From positions 27,430 to 91,429 of the forward strand of contig JALHRJ010000001.1 in the NCBI GenBank assembly GCA_022841475.1: a stretch of 64,000 bases of DNA. The letters run 5' to 3'. This document shows, piece after piece, positions 30,136 through 40,162 of this stretch. The translations under genes and the position numbers were made by a program. The DNA comes from Cyclobacteriaceae bacterium (GTDB lineage Bacteria > Bacteroidota > Bacteroidia > Cytophagales > Cyclobacteriaceae). The notes under the pieces were generated by a model that worked only from the letters and a program-made list of their open reading frames with translations, did not search any database and was not told where the DNA came from. Position 1 is the stretch's first letter, and the number at the start of each line of letters is the position of its first letter.

Positions 30136-31128
30136 TTAGGTAAACAACGCCTGTAATGGTCGCACCAAGGTATCAACTACTTTTTCCGGAAGTATGTTTT
30201 TAATTTGAGATTTGATTCTGGATGACGGGGATGTGCAGACCAACTTGAAGACCTCGCTTTCCTTTTCATTATCCACCATAACAAACTCAGGATGCCTGAG
30301 TGGAAATTCCATTTTCTCTACCGCGAGGTCATAACCCACCGCAGTAGGATTTACTGTATTGGTTGCATATTCACCAAAACCCAAATTTTTTATCAAATTG
30401 CGATTAGGTACGATGACCAACCCGGAATTAATTTTACAAGCAAATTGCCATTGATAACTCCAAATAGTTCGTGAGCTTATCTTCTCATCACCCTGATGCA
30501 TCTTTTTAAAAACATAGCTATAATAATCCCGCTCATAGATGGATCCGAAAGCTCCAGCCAGGTATTCTTTTATATTTATTTCCGGGTAATGATTCATTTT
30601 GAAATCAAAATGTTTCCAGGCTCTGCGCCAGGTTGCCCAACCCCAGATATAGGTGAGATTTGAAAAGCGATAAGAATACCCATCGGTTTGCATAGAGCCT
30701 TCAAAATTATTTCCACCGATTTCCATCACGCGAGTATCATCTCTATACTTTTCCAACAACTGGGAACAAAACGTAAAAAAAGATAGTGACGGGAGGCAAT
30801 CATCTTCTAGTATAATTCCTTCCTCTTCATGTTCAAAAAACCAGGTGATAGCCGTGGATAATGCCTGACCCAAGCCGAGATTTTCGGTGCGATATAAGGT
30901 GCGTACCTCACAGTCCCAATCTACACCATCAATAATTCTTTTAGCTTCCTCACACTTGGCAGCTTCACCAACTTTACTGCTGCGCGGCCCGTCTGCCGCC
31001 ACATACAAACGTGTTGGTCTTGCTTGTCGAATCACTTCAAAAACCTGGCGGGTTGTTTCTGGTCTGCTAAAAATCATAAACAACACTGGAGTAGTGAGCG
31101 AAGCAGAGAACGTTGAAAGGTTTCCCAT
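30136..31128 (-). CDS. Glycosyltransferase (tandem paralog 2)
   Basis: Shares 'EEGIILEDDCLPSLSFFTFCSQLLEKYRDDTRVMEIGGNNF' and 'YIWGWATWRRAWKHFDFK' with neighbours. Confidence 0.8.
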   Translation of the reverse strand: MGNLSTFSASLTTPVLFMIFSRPETTRQVFEVIRQARPTRLYVAADGPRSSKVGEAAKCEEAKRIIDGVDWDCEVRTLYRTENLGLGQALSTAITWFFEHEEEGIILEDDCLPSLSFFTFCSQLLEKYRDDTRVMEIGGNNFEGSMQTDGYSYRFSNLTYIWGWATWRRAWKHFDFKMNHYPEINIKEYLAGAFGSIYERDYYSYVFKKMHQGDEKISSRTIWSYQWQFACKINSGLVIVPNRNLIKNLGFGEYATNTVNPTAVGYDLAVEKMEFPLRHPEFVMVDNEKESEVFKLVCTSPSSRIKSQIKNILPEKVVDTLVRPLQALFT

Positions 31129-31162
31129 AAATTTAAAACTAGTACTTATTCAAAAGCAACAT

Positions 31163-32077
31163 CTAATAGGAGAGCTTTGAAATGAGGTTCTCGATCATGA
31201 ATTCCTTAAAATATTTCTTATCGGAAGCAAAATCCCGGATAACGAAGGGTGGGTGTTTTAACGGAAAAGCCATCTCCTGTATTTGCAACTTAGCACTCAT
31301 GCTATTACTATTTTGCGTGTGGGTAGCATCGTCCCCAAAACCAAGATTCCGAACTAAATTATCATTTGGCACTATTGATAATCCTGCGTTAACGTATCTC
31401 GCAAAATCCCATTGATAGTCCCACCAATCAACGCGTTCAGCGGTCACTGTTTTTTCAAATTTTCTAAGTCGATACAATTTCTCCAGTGGATTCAAAAAGA
31501 AATTATCAAAGTATTTATTCCTTTTCACCTCATCGTATAAGGCAATTTTATAATCAAATTTTTTCCAGGCTCTGCGCCAGGTAGCCCACCCCCAAATATG
31601 CCCGCTTCTAGAAAAATAATAAGAGTAATCAGCATCATTTTGCCAGCCATTCAGAAAGTTGTTACCTCCTATGTGCATAATACGGGTGTCATTTCTATAG
31701 CGTTCCAATAACTCCTGACAATACCAAAAAAAACTCTGTGCGGGCAAGCAATCGTCTTCGAGAATAATTCCTTCTTCTTCGTGTTCAAAAAACCATGTGA
31801 TTGCAGTTGAAGGTGCGATCCCACAATTCAAGTTAACATTACTAAATAGCGTTTTAACTTCACATTCCCAATCCACGCCACGTATTACCTGTCTGGCTAA
31901 CTCACAATTAATCCCATCCGTAACATGGCCGTGACGAGGTCCATCAGCTGCCACATATAACCGAGATGGTTTTGCTTTACGAATAGCTTCAAATACAAGT
32001 TTAGTTGTATCGGGTCTATTAAAAATAATCATAAGCACAGCCGTTTGAAGAGGTTGCGGTGGATTAAAGGTTGACAT
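31163..32077 (-). CDS. Glycosyltransferase (tandem paralog 3)
   Basis: 'GIILEDDCLPAQSFFWYCQELLERYRNDTRIMHIGGNNF', 'HIWGWATWRRAWKKFDYK'. Confidence 0.8.
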   Translation of the reverse strand: MSTFNPPQPLQTAVLMIIFNRPDTTKLVFEAIRKAKPSRLYVAADGPRHGHVTDGINCELARQVIRGVDWECEVKTLFSNVNLNCGIAPSTAITWFFEHEEEGIILEDDCLPAQSFFWYCQELLERYRNDTRIMHIGGNNFLNGWQNDADYSYYFSRSGHIWGWATWRRAWKKFDYKIALYDEVKRNKYFDNFFLNPLEKLYRLRKFEKTVTAERVDWWDYQWDFARYVNAGLSIVPNDNLVRNLGFGDDATHTQNSNSMSAKLQIQEMAFPLKHPPFVIRDFASDKKYFKEFMIENLISKLSY

Positions 32078-32124
32078 TACTAATTATTAGAACTTAAAAT
32101 TGCATTTTATGGGCCCATATATCA

Positions 32125-32138
32125 ATGATATAAATCAT
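32125..32138. promoter_or_regulatory. CRP-like palindrome upstream of GT paralog 3
   Basis: ATGA-TATAAA-TCAT, 48 nt upstream of the 32077 start. Confidence 0.5.
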
Positions 32139-32156
32139 CCTGAAAACATAACATGA

Positions 32157-33404
32157 TCATGAAGGAGCAGCATGTATATAACGGCACATGTTTTTGTTGT
32201 ACACTTCATAATCGTTAATCATAGCAATTGTCTTGCTTGCTACTGATTTCGGATGCACATATTGATCAACAAAACGATAAAAGAAAAGCTGTAGCCGGTT
32301 GCTATACCGTACCGATATATCCTGAATCATATTTCCATAGCGATCTTCAGGTAAAATTTCAACGCAGCCAGCCGCTAAAGCTGTTGGTAAAAGCATATTT
32401 GAACCGTGAATGCCAATCACTACATGACTCTTTGCATAGGTAATACACCAGGCTCTTTCAATAATCGGGTTTAATCTCCACTTGCGTTCGTCTGAAGCAT
32501 AACCTGCAAATTTCCCCGTTCTTCCAAGTCCCACAATGTTAAAATTCGCCTCAGGCATTTTTTTTCTGATTAATCTGATGGTTTTTTTAACCATACCATT
32601 CTGCCTTTTTGAAAGATGCCTTGACCCCCAGGGTAAAATCTTGAGTTTTCGGCAAATGCGATAAAACCAAGAGTCTGCTATACCTGGAAACCACCATCGG
32701 TCCTCGCGTAAAACAAATGTAATTGTTGGTCTTTGTGTTGAATAGTTTTCAAGTTGAAAGGGTTTAACATCGGTTAACCGGCTAATATCAACCGTACTTA
32801 AATCAGGATGTGAATAGGCATAGCTTAAATAAATTTCACGAAACCTATGAGACTGATCCGAAACAAATTTTTGAATCGACCGATAGCTATAGACAAGCTC
32901 ATCTAAATTCAAATCAACTGCCCAAACTTCCGCACATCCCTTTGGAATTAACCACTTAAATATCTTGGGAATGATGATAATCAAACCAATGTCCTTCTGA
33001 TGATCCAGATGGTGAAATGCGTTATATAATTTCAGCAGCACATGCCCATATATTGAATCAAGTGTATTGAGAATAATAACTCTATCACATCTATTGTAGA
33101 TATTCATTTCTATTGACACATCATCTTGTCGGATATTCTCATGTGACCGTATGAGGGAATTCGCCAGCCAGGTAGGTGTTACATCTTGTTGATATAATTT
33201 TCCATTTAACTTACCTAAGGTCATGGGATAAGCCACCGTATGACCTACGGGCAGCACCTGGAAGAATTCCAGTCCACACGATCCACAGGTACAATCCGCA
33301 AGCACATTAATTGTTTCAAATCGAATTTCGTTTACAACCGTGCTTTGCGATAGGCACTCCGGACAAGCGTATTGATTTTCCAGGGTGGGTTTAAGTTGAA
33401 CCAT
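32157..33404 (-). CDS. Putative glycosyltransferase (GT61-like C-terminus) with N-terminal zinc-ribbon
   Basis: N-terminal 'CPECLSQST...CTCGSCGLEF'; C-terminal 'SHVVIGIHGSNMLLPTALAAGCVEILP'. Confidence 0.55.
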   Translation of the reverse strand: MVQLKPTLENQYACPECLSQSTVVNEIRFETINVLADCTCGSCGLEFFQVLPVGHTVAYPMTLGKLNGKLYQQDVTPTWLANSLIRSHENIRQDDVSIEMNIYNRCDRVIILNTLDSIYGHVLLKLYNAFHHLDHQKDIGLIIIIPKIFKWLIPKGCAEVWAVDLNLDELVYSYRSIQKFVSDQSHRFREIYLSYAYSHPDLSTVDISRLTDVKPFQLENYSTQRPTITFVLREDRWWFPGIADSWFYRICRKLKILPWGSRHLSKRQNGMVKKTIRLIRKKMPEANFNIVGLGRTGKFAGYASDERKWRLNPIIERAWCITYAKSHVVIGIHGSNMLLPTALAAGCVEILPEDRYGNMIQDISVRYSNRLQLFFYRFVDQYVHPKSVASKTIAMINDYEVYNKNMCRYIHAAPS

Positions 33405-33414
33405 ATTATTATAT

Positions 33415-34713
33415 TTAATTAATCTCTTTTAGCCGCCAAAATGTAAAGATGCCTTTGAACATCAATTGTTGATTTTCCCTCGTTTTCTTAAAAAAGATAT
33501 CGACCAGAAAAATACTTATCGTAAAAGATATCATACTCGCTATCACCGAGCCCACCGAAGCGAAATGTGGGATCAGGAAATAATTTAGGGTAATATTGGA
33601 TATCGCACCTATTACAACAGTAAGTAATGAGTACTTGAATAAACTTTCGTTAACGATAAATACAGATTTACCCACACCCATGTTCGAAAAGAAAAGGCGC
33701 AAGGCAAATAATGATAACAGAAAACCTGCTGCCTGATACTCGATTCCATAGAGTAGAATTATAACTCTTTCTGCAAAAAGATAAATGGGAATAGCAACCA
33801 GCAGAAACGCTAAAAACATGAGACGATATAAATTAACCAGCCGGCTGTGATATAACGTCTCACTCATACCCTTTGCTTTTGTAATGGCGGGTGAGAACGT
33901 ACTCATTAGCACCATGGGCATGAAGCCAAATATTTCAATGAATTTTAATGCTACTGAATATTGACCTACTTCCGCGTTATTCAACATTTTTCCGAGCATT
34001 ACCTGATCAATGCGCGCTTGCGTGTGCAACGCCAAACCATATAACGCAATGGGCCACGACTCGCTCAAAAGTTTAAAGGCTAAATCCTTGCGAAACTTCC
34101 AATTGCGAATTGTACCCTGGCGCTTATGATAAGCATAGATAAAACCTGAAGCATTAAGTATAGACGCAAGAACGATCACAATGGCAAACCAAATCAGGGG
34201 CGCGTTTGCAAAAACTAGAGTCAACTTTATGGCGCTTACAAACAAGTTGATCCCTAGCTGAACTTGTACTACATACTTTGACATTACCTGAGCCTGGAAA
34301 AAATAATTGACTACCTCAAAGGCTTTGAAAAATTCAGCAAAAGCAATGATCATGATCAGCGTATTGGTAAAACTGTCATGCTTCATGAAAATGAGAATGA
34401 TAAACATCAATACCAATAAAGTGCTTGAGCCTATCATTTTCAACACAAACCCAGTTCCTAGCAAGTCGTTTTTAGATTCACTATGTTTAGCCAACTCCCG
34501 AACGATGATTTGATCTATACCCAACGTTGAGAACGCAGAAAAAATGCTGACAAAACTTATTGCGTAATTTAGGAGGCCAAAACTTTCGGGTTGGAGGTAA
34601 CGCGCAACATAGATACCAACCAACATACCTACCGCCAGGGTAAATCCCTTTTCAAAAATCAGCCATGAGACATTCTCAAAATATTTGCGAAAACGAAGTG
34701 GTATTAAAAACAT
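33415..34713 (-). CDS. Polysaccharide flippase (Wzx/MATE-like)
   Basis: Multi-TM; 'GMLVGIYVARYLQPESFGLLNYAISFVSIFSAFSTLGIDQIIVRELAK'. Confidence 0.93.
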   Translation of the reverse strand: MFLIPLRFRKYFENVSWLIFEKGFTLAVGMLVGIYVARYLQPESFGLLNYAISFVSIFSAFSTLGIDQIIVRELAKHSESKNDLLGTGFVLKMIGSSTLLVLMFIILIFMKHDSFTNTLIMIIAFAEFFKAFEVVNYFFQAQVMSKYVVQVQLGINLFVSAIKLTLVFANAPLIWFAIVIVLASILNASGFIYAYHKRQGTIRNWKFRKDLAFKLLSESWPIALYGLALHTQARIDQVMLGKMLNNAEVGQYSVALKFIEIFGFMPMVLMSTFSPAITKAKGMSETLYHSRLVNLYRLMFLAFLLVAIPIYLFAERVIILLYGIEYQAAGFLLSLFALRLFFSNMGVGKSVFIVNESLFKYSLLTVVIGAISNITLNYFLIPHFASVGSVIASMISFTISIFLVDIFFKKTRENQQLMFKGIFTFWRLKEIN

Positions 34714-34762
34714 GACCTGCTACGTATGTAGTAAGCATTTAGTAGTATTGAAATAGGTAAGA

Positions 34763-37105
34763 TCATCCATACACATAGTTATATCCGTTAGCCGACACTT
34801 TGTAGTCATTAAGAAGTATGATCACATTTCGGATTTTGGCTTCGTTGTATAGTCTATTTATTTTATCAAGATGAAATTTCTTGGTATAGTTGGATCGAAC
34901 AACATAAATGTTAGCATTTGTGTATTTCATCAGAATGATATACTCCGAAACAAAACCCATTGGTGGCGAATCAAGAATTATCGTGTTATAAGATTGTTTA
35001 AGTGTAGTGATAAGCTGATCCATTCGGGGAAGTCCAATCAGGTCAAGGGGATTGGGAGGAATGGGGCCCGAGGTGATTACATCCAAACCTTTTATATGGG
35101 TCACATTGATACTCTCCTTTAATGAACATGCACCAATTAAATAACTGGAAAGTCCCACATCATTTTTTAGTTGAAATAATGTAGCGACTTTAGGTCTGCG
35201 CATATCGCAGTCAATCACAATCGTTCTTTTACCGGAATGCGCCATGGCCACAGCCAGATTAACAGAGCAAAATGTTTTACCTTCACTCTCAACAGATGAC
35301 GTGATACCGATCACATTATTTTCATTTCCCAAGGTGAGGTATTGCAAATTGACCCGCAAGGATCGAAACGACTCACCAATGGCCGATTTCGCCTGCGCAA
35401 CAATCACAGATGCCAACTCATTTTTGTTGCCATGCGAAATACTACCGATGTAGGGAATGCTGGTATTTTGCTCAATGTCTTTTGGAATAATGATGTTGTC
35501 ATTAATTACATCCTTAAAAACGATCAACCCTAAGGAAAAAGCGAATCCAAAAAGTACCGTCAGTAAATAGATTAATTTTTTATTGGGTGTAATAGGTCCG
35601 GCACCGACTTGCTGAGCCCGATCTACAATTGTTTTTTCAACCGTATTTGAGGCGATCGCTATTCCGGCTTCTGCCTTTTTTTCAAGTAAGTAGTTATATA
35701 CGTTATCGTTAAAGTCAAACTGTCGTTTAATACTTACCAGCTCACGCTCGCTTTGCGGAAGCCCCTGCACATTTCTCTTTACTTCATAAATCTGTGCATT
35801 GATATCGGCCAATGCCTGGCTGGAAGCACCTATAAAATTGCGAACATTATCAAGCAAGGCCCTTTTTACACTTGTTATTTTAAGTTCCAGAATTTCCACT
35901 ACGGGGTTTCCTTCTTTGGTACTATAATTTAAACCAATACGCTCTTGATTTAGTCTCGCTAATTCCATCAAGAGGTTATTCAACAACGGATCTTCAATAC
36001 CGAAGGTAGAGGGTGCACTAATATTTTTTGGATCGCTCTCTTTCTCCATGGAATTGGCTATGTATTGATAATACTTAAGTTTTTGTGATAGTAATGATCT
36101 ATCCGATTCTAGTTTATCAAGATTCCGGGTAAGATTTTCTGCGGTAGTATTAATATCCAGAATATTATTTCGAGACCGGAATGATTGAAGTGAACTTTCT
36201 ACCTGACGCAACTCATCCGAAACCCCACCCAGTTGGTTATCAATAAACCGAATGGTTTTAAGTCCTAATTCATTTTTTTTGTATAGCTCATTGGTGCGAT
36301 AGACCTCTAATAAGGTGTTTAATAGTACTATTCCTTTCTCCGGATTAGTTACTTTAAGTTTCAATTCAACAAGATTCGACTCGCGCGAGATGGGTTTTAT
36401 TTCCAATCGTTCCAGATAGGAGCTGGCCAGGGAATTAAGATTATGAATTACAAAATAATATTCAATACTACTCTCAGTAGTAAAGGGCTGCTTATACTGA
36501 ATTTTGAATCCCAAATTCAACTCACTTATCATGTTCCCTACTAATCCGGCAGTTTGAATATCTACCTGGGTAACAGTTTCCTGGGGTAGGTTACTATAGA
36601 AATTATAGGTTCCGGCCTTTTTTGAGGTGGCACGAATGGAATACGTGCTATCGGAAGTGCGTTTGATAAAAATAGGAACGCCTACAAGTTGATTAACTGT
36701 AGAGTCGAGGACTACGGTGAACGGATAAGCCCTTGCAGACGGTTCGTAGGAACGAAACGCTGACTTGGCATAATACGTAATCCCAAAATTTAATTTCCTG
36801 ATTGTACTTTCAGAAAGGTTACTGGACTTTAAGATACCTACTTCATCTTCCAACTCAGTGTTGGAACTCAACAGCTCCATTCCTTTAAGGAAACTGTCCG
36901 GGTTGAGTCCATTCCTTACGCCTCCATTTAATAGTATCGAAGCGCGAATCAAATATACATTGCTGGAAAAGTAGATATAGGCAAATGCAAGAGGTAGTAG
37001 AATGGCAAGTGTTATCAGAAAGTAATACCATTTGGCAGTGATCTTTTGAATCAATTCTTTGATGTTAATCTTCTCCTTGATCAAATCCTCATCATTATTT
37101 TTCAT
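34763..37105 (-). CDS. wzc: Wzc-type polysaccharide co-polymerase with BY-kinase domain
   Basis: Wzz N-terminus, coiled coil, 'GITSSVESEGKTFCSVNLAVAMAHSGKRTIVIDCDMRRPK', 'VITSGPIPPNPLDLI', C-terminal 'NGYNYVYG'. Confidence 0.95.
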   Translation of the reverse strand: MKNNDEDLIKEKINIKELIQKITAKWYYFLITLAILLPLAFAYIYFSSNVYLIRASILLNGGVRNGLNPDSFLKGMELLSSNTELEDEVGILKSSNLSESTIRKLNFGITYYAKSAFRSYEPSARAYPFTVVLDSTVNQLVGVPIFIKRTSDSTYSIRATSKKAGTYNFYSNLPQETVTQVDIQTAGLVGNMISELNLGFKIQYKQPFTTESSIEYYFVIHNLNSLASSYLERLEIKPISRESNLVELKLKVTNPEKGIVLLNTLLEVYRTNELYKKNELGLKTIRFIDNQLGGVSDELRQVESSLQSFRSRNNILDINTTAENLTRNLDKLESDRSLLSQKLKYYQYIANSMEKESDPKNISAPSTFGIEDPLLNNLLMELARLNQERIGLNYSTKEGNPVVEILELKITSVKRALLDNVRNFIGASSQALADINAQIYEVKRNVQGLPQSERELVSIKRQFDFNDNVYNYLLEKKAEAGIAIASNTVEKTIVDRAQQVGAGPITPNKKLIYLLTVLFGFAFSLGLIVFKDVINDNIIIPKDIEQNTSIPYIGSISHGNKNELASVIVAQAKSAIGESFRSLRVNLQYLTLGNENNVIGITSSVESEGKTFCSVNLAVAMAHSGKRTIVIDCDMRRPKVATLFQLKNDVGLSSYLIGACSLKESINVTHIKGLDVITSGPIPPNPLDLIGLPRMDQLITTLKQSYNTIILDSPPMGFVSEYIILMKYTNANIYVVRSNYTKKFHLDKINRLYNEAKIRNVIILLNDYKVSANGYNYVYG

Positions 37106-37108
37106 CGT

Positions 37109-37888
37109 TCAATTATTATTAACATAATTTAAGATGAGGACGGTGGTCGTAATACCCGCAAAAACCAAGCTCAATAGTTCAAGGTTTGTCTTTTTTGCGC
37201 GCGCTTTAAAAGGCTCAACATAAACAACATCATTAGGCATTAGGAAAAAAAACTCAGAACTCAAGAGCTTAGGATCTGTAATATCCAATAAGATAACTTG
37301 CGACCCTGAAGATACCTGCCTAATTAGTTTAATATTTTTTCGATTGGCTACGGGGGTAAGATCACCCGCTAATCCCAATACTTCTAAAATCGTTACCTGG
37401 TTATTAAATACATATAGATAGCCTGGGTTTTTAACTTCGCCCAGTACAGTAACTTTAAAGCTTGTAAGCTTTACAATTACGGTGGACTTATTAAGATATT
37501 TATTTGCACTTGCCTGAATGAGTTGCTGAGCTTCTTCAATGGTCAGGTCTTTTAATTGTACCGACCCTATAATGGGTAGTTGAATTCCTCCTTTGCTATC
37601 AATCGTATATCCTTCCAAGAATAGACTTCCTGGAGTTATATTCATACCATTTTGACGAGATGCAATATTAAAAAGTGTATTTGAAGTTTCTGTTTCTGTA
37701 GAACTCTTTACCTGTACTGACAAAACATCGGCAGGCTGCAAACGGTAAACCGACTTTTTGTTCTGTACCACTGTTGGTCGGTATTCCGAAAAGTCTTTAC
37801 CCTGTAAATAAACCATTCGCTTATTGTAATAGCAGGATGAAAGAAGTATTGGAATAGAGAGAAAAGAAATCAATCTGAAGATTTTCAT
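37109..37888 (-). CDS. wza: Polysaccharide export outer-membrane lipoprotein (Wza/SLBB); start placed at MKIFRLISF
   Basis: Lipobox 'IPILLSSCYY', 'YRLQPADVLSVQVKS', 'VTVLGEVKNPGYLYVFNNQVTILEVLGLAGDLT'. Confidence 0.93.
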   Translation of the reverse strand: MKIFRLISFLSIPILLSSCYYNKRMVYLQGKDFSEYRPTVVQNKKSVYRLQPADVLSVQVKSSTETETSNTLFNIASRQNGMNITPGSLFLEGYTIDSKGGIQLPIIGSVQLKDLTIEEAQQLIQASANKYLNKSTVIVKLTSFKVTVLGEVKNPGYLYVFNNQVTILEVLGLAGDLTPVANRKNIKLIRQVSSGSQVILLDITDPKLLSSEFFFLMPNDVVYVEPFKARAKKTNLELLSLVFAGITTTVLILNYVNNN

Positions 37889-37938
37889 AATGTTTATCGA
37901 AACGAGGATACAAAGTACCTGATCTGGTCGGTTACGTT

Positions 37939-38060
37939 CAATGATTTCCATCACTGCGTAATGATGACGTAGCGGACAATCAGCAAAAAAAAGGGTCATT
38001 TGACGTCCTTATAATTTTTTGATGATCTCCATCATGACTTTGTGATGTCAATTGTCATCA
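37939..38060. promoter_or_regulatory. Cluster of three CRP-like palindromes between wza and the histidine kinase
   Basis: ATGA-TTTCCA-TCAC (37941), TGATGA-TCTCCA-TCATGA (38020), TGATGT-CAATTG-TCATCA (38043); the last two are 23 bp apart. Confidence 0.6.
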
Positions 38061-38224
38061 ACACCACTTAAATAATCGGTATATTTGTGTGTAATCTCTA
38101 ATGCTAAAACGCATTCCATGATCTCGGGAGGATATTCTGAATAAGCGACCTTGATAGTCAGCCTCCCACCTTGGCATTTCTGATTTAATTTTAACTGAGT
38201 ATTCTATTCGGGTAGTTCTGATTT

Positions 38225-40162
38225 ATGAAACAACATTCATATAGAAGCCCTGAGGGCGTTTTGATCATCAATGATAAAGGAACTATTGTTCTTATTAATC
38301 CTACCATTAACCACCTATTTAACTATACTGAAAAAGAGCTAATCGGTGTACAAGTAAAAGAGCTCATCCCCGATGGAATCTTTGATCAAACTCAAGATTC
38401 AGCAAGTTCTGGAAAGAAGTATTTGGGAATTAAAAAGGACGGTTCTGAACTTCAAATTCAGATAAACACTAACCATTTTCAAGGCGGCAAAGAGCAGTTC
38501 ACAGTTGTATTTATCTTAGAAGCGGTTGAAACAAAACCCGCAACGGACTCCACCATTCAAAATTCACCTGCGGTGATTTTTCTTATTCTCGACAAAAAGA
38601 TTAACATCTCCTTCATTAATAAGTATGGTTGCACCCTTTTAGGCTTCCCGCAGGAAAGTCTCTTTGGGCTTAGTTGGCATGAAAATTTCCTCCCTTCCGA
38701 AACCGCGCTTAAATGGCGTACTGGTTTCGATCAAGCCTGTCTGTCCGGATCAATGGAAGACTATGAAAGCGTTGTGATCAATACGAAAGGCGAATATTAT
38801 CCAATTTTTTGGACTACCTATGTTATCCATGACTCATCTGGGGAACCGGTGGGTACCTTCAACACAGGCTTTGACTTTGGCAAAAAGCTAGACCATGAAG
38901 TTGATCAAAATCATATCGATAGGATCAACAGACTCAATACTCAACTAGAACAAAGTGTTAAACAGCAGACTGAAAAATTGATCACCTCACTTGCCAATGC
39001 AGAAAGGATCAATCGTGATTTGCAAATACAAATTCAAAAGCGTAAAGAAATAGAGCAGAAGCTGATTAAAATTCAGCGACTCTATGACACGGTAGTGCAT
39101 AATTTTCCAGATGGCGTAATTGGCGTTCTTAATCGGGACATGAAATATGTACTGATTGACGGTAAAGAACTTAATACTATTGATTTACATGCCTTAGGTT
39201 TAATTGGCCAACGTGTATCAGAAAGTCAAACGTCTGATGAAGGAACCTTATCAAAAGTTCGGAAAGCATTTACCGGGGAACATGTTTCTTTTGAGACAGA
39301 AGCAAACGAACAGTTTTATCATATTTCTGCAGTACCCCTTCATGACGCAGACAATCAAATTAGTGAGATTTTATGCGTACTAAAAAACGTGACTGAAAAA
39401 AATAGGCTGGAAAGTGGCTTAATAAAAGCACTGGAAAAGGAAAAAGAACTTGGCGAGCTTAAATCACGGTTTGTGACTATGGCTTGTCATGAATTTAAAA
39501 CACCCCTCGCAACTATTCTTTCTTCATCCTTTCTTCTGGAGAACTATTCCGGTGAAGACTTTGAAAAAGAAAAAATAATACATACAACCCGAATCAAACG
39601 TTCGGTTAATAATCTAACCATGATATTGAACGAATTCCTCTTGCTGGAGGAGAGTAGGATAAATGTGAGCAACAGCACTATTAATATTCCAAATTTTATT
39701 CGTGATCTGATCAACGAAATGGAGCCGTTAAAACAAGCGGGGCAATCCATTTTATATCAACATGAAGGCGATGCAAAAATATTTTTAGACCCACATTTGC
39801 TGTGGAGCATTATCACAAACCTACTTTCCAATGCACTCAAATACTCTAAGCAAAACGACACCATTACGTTGAAGTCAGAAATAAGCGACCATATCCTGAC
39901 AATCACTGGCAAGGATGTCGGCATGGGAATTCCTGCCAATGAACTTAGCAATATTTTGGATCGGTTTTACAGAGCTAAAAACGCAGTGAATTTTGACGGT
40001 ACTGGCCTTGGTTTACATATTGTAGATAAAAATATAAAACTACTTCAAGGAAGTATCTCGTTTAAAAGTGTGCTACATTCTGGCACAGAATTTATCGTAA
40101 CCTTACCAAGCGGAGAGACTAGCAGTAAAGTGACTAGTGTTGCCCTTGACCAAAAAATATGA
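38225..40162 (+). CDS. PAS-domain histidine kinase, no predicted TM
   Basis: PAS repeats; H-box 'MACHEFKTPLATILSS'; N-box 'LLSNALKYSKQ'; 'GTGLGLHIVDKNIKLLQGSI'. Confidence 0.93.
   Translation: MKQHSYRSPEGVLIINDKGTIVLINPTINHLFNYTEKELIGVQVKELIPDGIFDQTQDSASSGKKYLGIKKDGSELQIQINTNHFQGGKEQFTVVFILEAVETKPATDSTIQNSPAVIFLILDKKINISFINKYGCTLLGFPQESLFGLSWHENFLPSETALKWRTGFDQACLSGSMEDYESVVINTKGEYYPIFWTTYVIHDSSGEPVGTFNTGFDFGKKLDHEVDQNHIDRINRLNTQLEQSVKQQTEKLITSLANAERINRDLQIQIQKRKEIEQKLIKIQRLYDTVVHNFPDGVIGVLNRDMKYVLIDGKELNTIDLHALGLIGQRVSESQTSDEGTLSKVRKAFTGEHVSFETEANEQFYHISAVPLHDADNQISEILCVLKNVTEKNRLESGLIKALEKEKELGELKSRFVTMACHEFKTPLATILSSSFLLENYSGEDFEKEKIIHTTRIKRSVNNLTMILNEFLLLEESRINVSNSTINIPNFIRDLINEMEPLKQAGQSILYQHEGDAKIFLDPHLLWSIITNLLSNALKYSKQNDTITLKSEISDHILTITGKDVGMGIPANELSNILDRFYRAKNAVNFDGTGLGLHIVDKNIKLLQGSISFKSVLHSGTEFIVTLPSGETSSKVTSVALDQKI

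Noticed and set aside
34763-37105. Unusual C-terminal tyrosine cluster in Wzc
   Set aside because: A 'YNYVYG' tail is within the normal range for BY-kinases
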